Positions 62,724 through 64,000 of a DNA stretch of 64,000 nucleotides are shown in pieces. The stretch's first letter is position 1. Each line of letters starts with the position of its first letter. The stretch lies in assembly GCF_037622515.1 (NCBI RefSeq), contig NZ_JBBJCN010000006.1:62001-126000 (forward strand), given 5' to 3'. Made by a program: the position numbers and the translations under genes. Under the pieces are notes generated by a model. It searched no databases and had not been told where the DNA came from. It saw nothing but the letters and a program-made list of their open reading frames with translations. The stretch comes from Paradesertivirga superstes. GTDB taxonomy: Bacteria; Bacteroidota; Bacteroidia; Sphingobacteriales; Sphingobacteriaceae.

Positions 62724-64000
62724 ATGAAAAAACGTTTAGTCACCTTAGTATTGTTATTGCTTTCGGTTTTTACTTTTGCCCAAACCCGGGAGATAAAGGG
62801 GCTTGTGCAAGACTCTTCGGCTTTAAGCGTGATTTCTGCAACTGTAAAGCTCACCAGCAGTAAGGATACCCTGATATCAATCACTGATATCGAAGGAAAA
62901 TTTTCTTTTCGAAGCGTAAAATCACCTGAATTTTCTCTTACCATAACGAACCTGGGCTTCATGCCCTATACCAAAGTATATTCATTTAGTGCAGCGACCC
63001 CTGCAATCAACCTGCCTGTGATCATTATGGCAGCCAACCCAAACCAGCTGAGTGAAGTGGTAATATCGGGCGTTGCTCCGGTTACCGTTAAAGAAGATAC
63101 ATTACAATTCAATGCTGCAGCTTACCCGGTAAGCGAAGGCTCTGCTGTTGAAGAGGTGCTGAAGAAGTTGCCTGGCATTGTTGTGGATAAAGATGGCAAT
63201 GTAGAAGCCGAAGGAAAGAAGGTCGCCCGTATCAGGATCAACGGCAAGGATTTTTTTGGAGGCGATGTACAGACGGCCACTCAAAACTTACCTGCAGACA
63301 TTATTAAAAACATCCAGATAATTGATGATTATGGGGATGAGGCAAACCTTACGGGAGTGAAAACGGGAGATCCTGAAAAAATCATTAATATTACCATACT
63401 ACCGGGCAAAAACAAAGGATCATATGGTAATGCGGGTCTTGCCGGAGGCAATATAGAGCGATACTCCGGTAATTTTAATTTAACAAATTTTTTAGAGGAA
63501 CGCAGGTTTGCAGTACAGGCACTGGCGAATAATCTAAATCGAAACGGTTTTAATTTTGACGGGGGTGGCCGAGGCGGAGGCGCAAGGGGCGCGAATTTTG
63601 GAGGTGGATTAACTAACGGAAACGGCTTTACTAATTCTCTTTCAGCAGGAATTGACTATCAAAATATTTACGGTAAAAAAATAAACTATGGTGGAAGTTA
63701 CAGCTATGCCGGGACTAGCAACAATGCATTAAGCAATTCTTTTACCCAAAGCTTCAACAGCAACGATACAACATTAAACAAACGCGATAATAACAGTACC
63801 TCAAAAAATCTCAACCAGCGATTTACCGGAAATTTTGAGTATCGGGTAAACAAAGGTAATTACATCAAAATAAGCCCTTACTTTTCATACAACAATTCTG
63901 AAAATACCAGTGCCGGAGTATCCCGCTTAAGCCGTTCCAAATACTATACCTTTAACAACAATACTTCCGCGAACAACTCTCTTGCGCCCAACTACGGTAC
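62724..64000 (+). CDS. Outer-membrane beta-barrel protein, paralogue of the upstream gene (partial)
   Basis: The frame is open from ATG 62724 to the window edge, 425 codons. It starts MKKRLVTLVLLLLSVFTFAQ and then parallels the upstream barrel protein: LSVISATVKL, VVISGVAPVTVKEDTLQFNA, GSAVEEVLKKLPGIVVDKDG, then NGKDFFGGDVQTATQNLPAD. It has a shorter Gly/Arg segment (DGGGRGGGARGANFGGG). The two genes are a tandem duplication that has diverged. The C-terminus is outside the window. Confidence 0.88.
   Translation, partial: MKKRLVTLVLLLLSVFTFAQTREIKGLVQDSSALSVISATVKLTSSKDTLISITDIEGKFSFRSVKSPEFSLTITNLGFMPYTKVYSFSAATPAINLPVIIMAANPNQLSEVVISGVAPVTVKEDTLQFNAAAYPVSEGSAVEEVLKKLPGIVVDKDGNVEAEGKKVARIRINGKDFFGGDVQTATQNLPADIIKNIQIIDDYGDEANLTGVKTGDPEKIINITILPGKNKGSYGNAGLAGGNIERYSGNFNLTNFLEERRFAVQALANNLNRNGFNFDGGGRGGGARGANFGGGLTNGNGFTNSLSAGIDYQNIYGKKINYGGSYSYAGTSNNALSNSFTQSFNSNDTTLNKRDNNSTSKNLNQRFTGNFEYRVNKGNYIKISPYFSYNNSENTSAGVSRLSRSKYYTFNNNTSANNSLAPNYG

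Overview
This 64 kb window looks like chromosomal DNA of a Bacteroidota bacterium, probably Sphingobacteriaceae (Pedobacter/Mucilaginibacter-like); the genus is inferred, not proven. The grounds are a moderately AT-rich composition, TAnnTTTG -7 promoter elements, weak ribosome binding sites, families typical of the phylum (DUF4251, DUF2490, OMP_b-brl TonB-type barrels, LytS/LytTR pairs, PL11 lyase) and very many short palindromic repeats.

Region 1 (1-22.1 kb, all minus strand) is one exopolysaccharide/capsule locus read from right to left. An undecaprenyl-phosphate sugar transferase starts the repeat unit. A Wza-like export lipoprotein and a Wzc-like tyrosine autokinase follow, then a Wzx-type flippase, eleven glycosyltransferases (GT2, GT4, GT8-like), three hexapeptide acyltransferases and a Wzy-like polymerase. 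This is a complete Wzx/Wzy-dependent pathway making a branched, probably acylated heteropolysaccharide. A lipoprotein with a DUF4114-like region, cut by the window edge, lies beyond its 3' end.

Region 2 (22.3-31.7 kb) holds a UvrD-type helicase-nuclease and then a small defence-like island. The island has an RloC-like anticodon nuclease (ABC ATPase with zinc hook and an R-E-H triad), an AlbA_2/HATPase protein and an SRA-like/HNH modification-dependent endonuclease. Between the first two lies an array of about 72 bp tandem repeats, each with two palindromes.

Region 3 (30.5-40.7 kb) is a repeat-rich accessory zone. It has three decayed REP-associated tyrosine transposases (RAYTs), two of them still bracketed by inverted REP sequences. 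It also has a DUF559 nuclease gene whose flanks are 148 bp tandem units and a roughly 1.13 kb direct duplication, and eight copies of a 42 bp palindromic element. Ordinary genes sit among these: a DUF4251 protein, a VOC protein, a secreted alpha/beta hydrolase and a multi-barrel outer-membrane protein.

Region 4 (40.7-57.9 kb) is mostly core metabolism and envelope functions: PL11 rhamnogalacturonan lyase, AlkB-like dioxygenase, dienelactone hydrolase, DedA, TauE/SafE with a DUF2490 protein, TM2 protein, ECF sigma factor with a membrane partner, ferredoxin-reductase-like protein, MFS transporter with dipeptide epimerase, rhomboid protease and peptidase T.

Region 5 (58-64 kb) is a LytS/LytTR two-component system followed by two paralogous outer-membrane beta-barrel proteins with Gly/Arg-rich segments. 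The second barrel gene runs off the window. No rRNA, tRNA or CRISPR array was seen.
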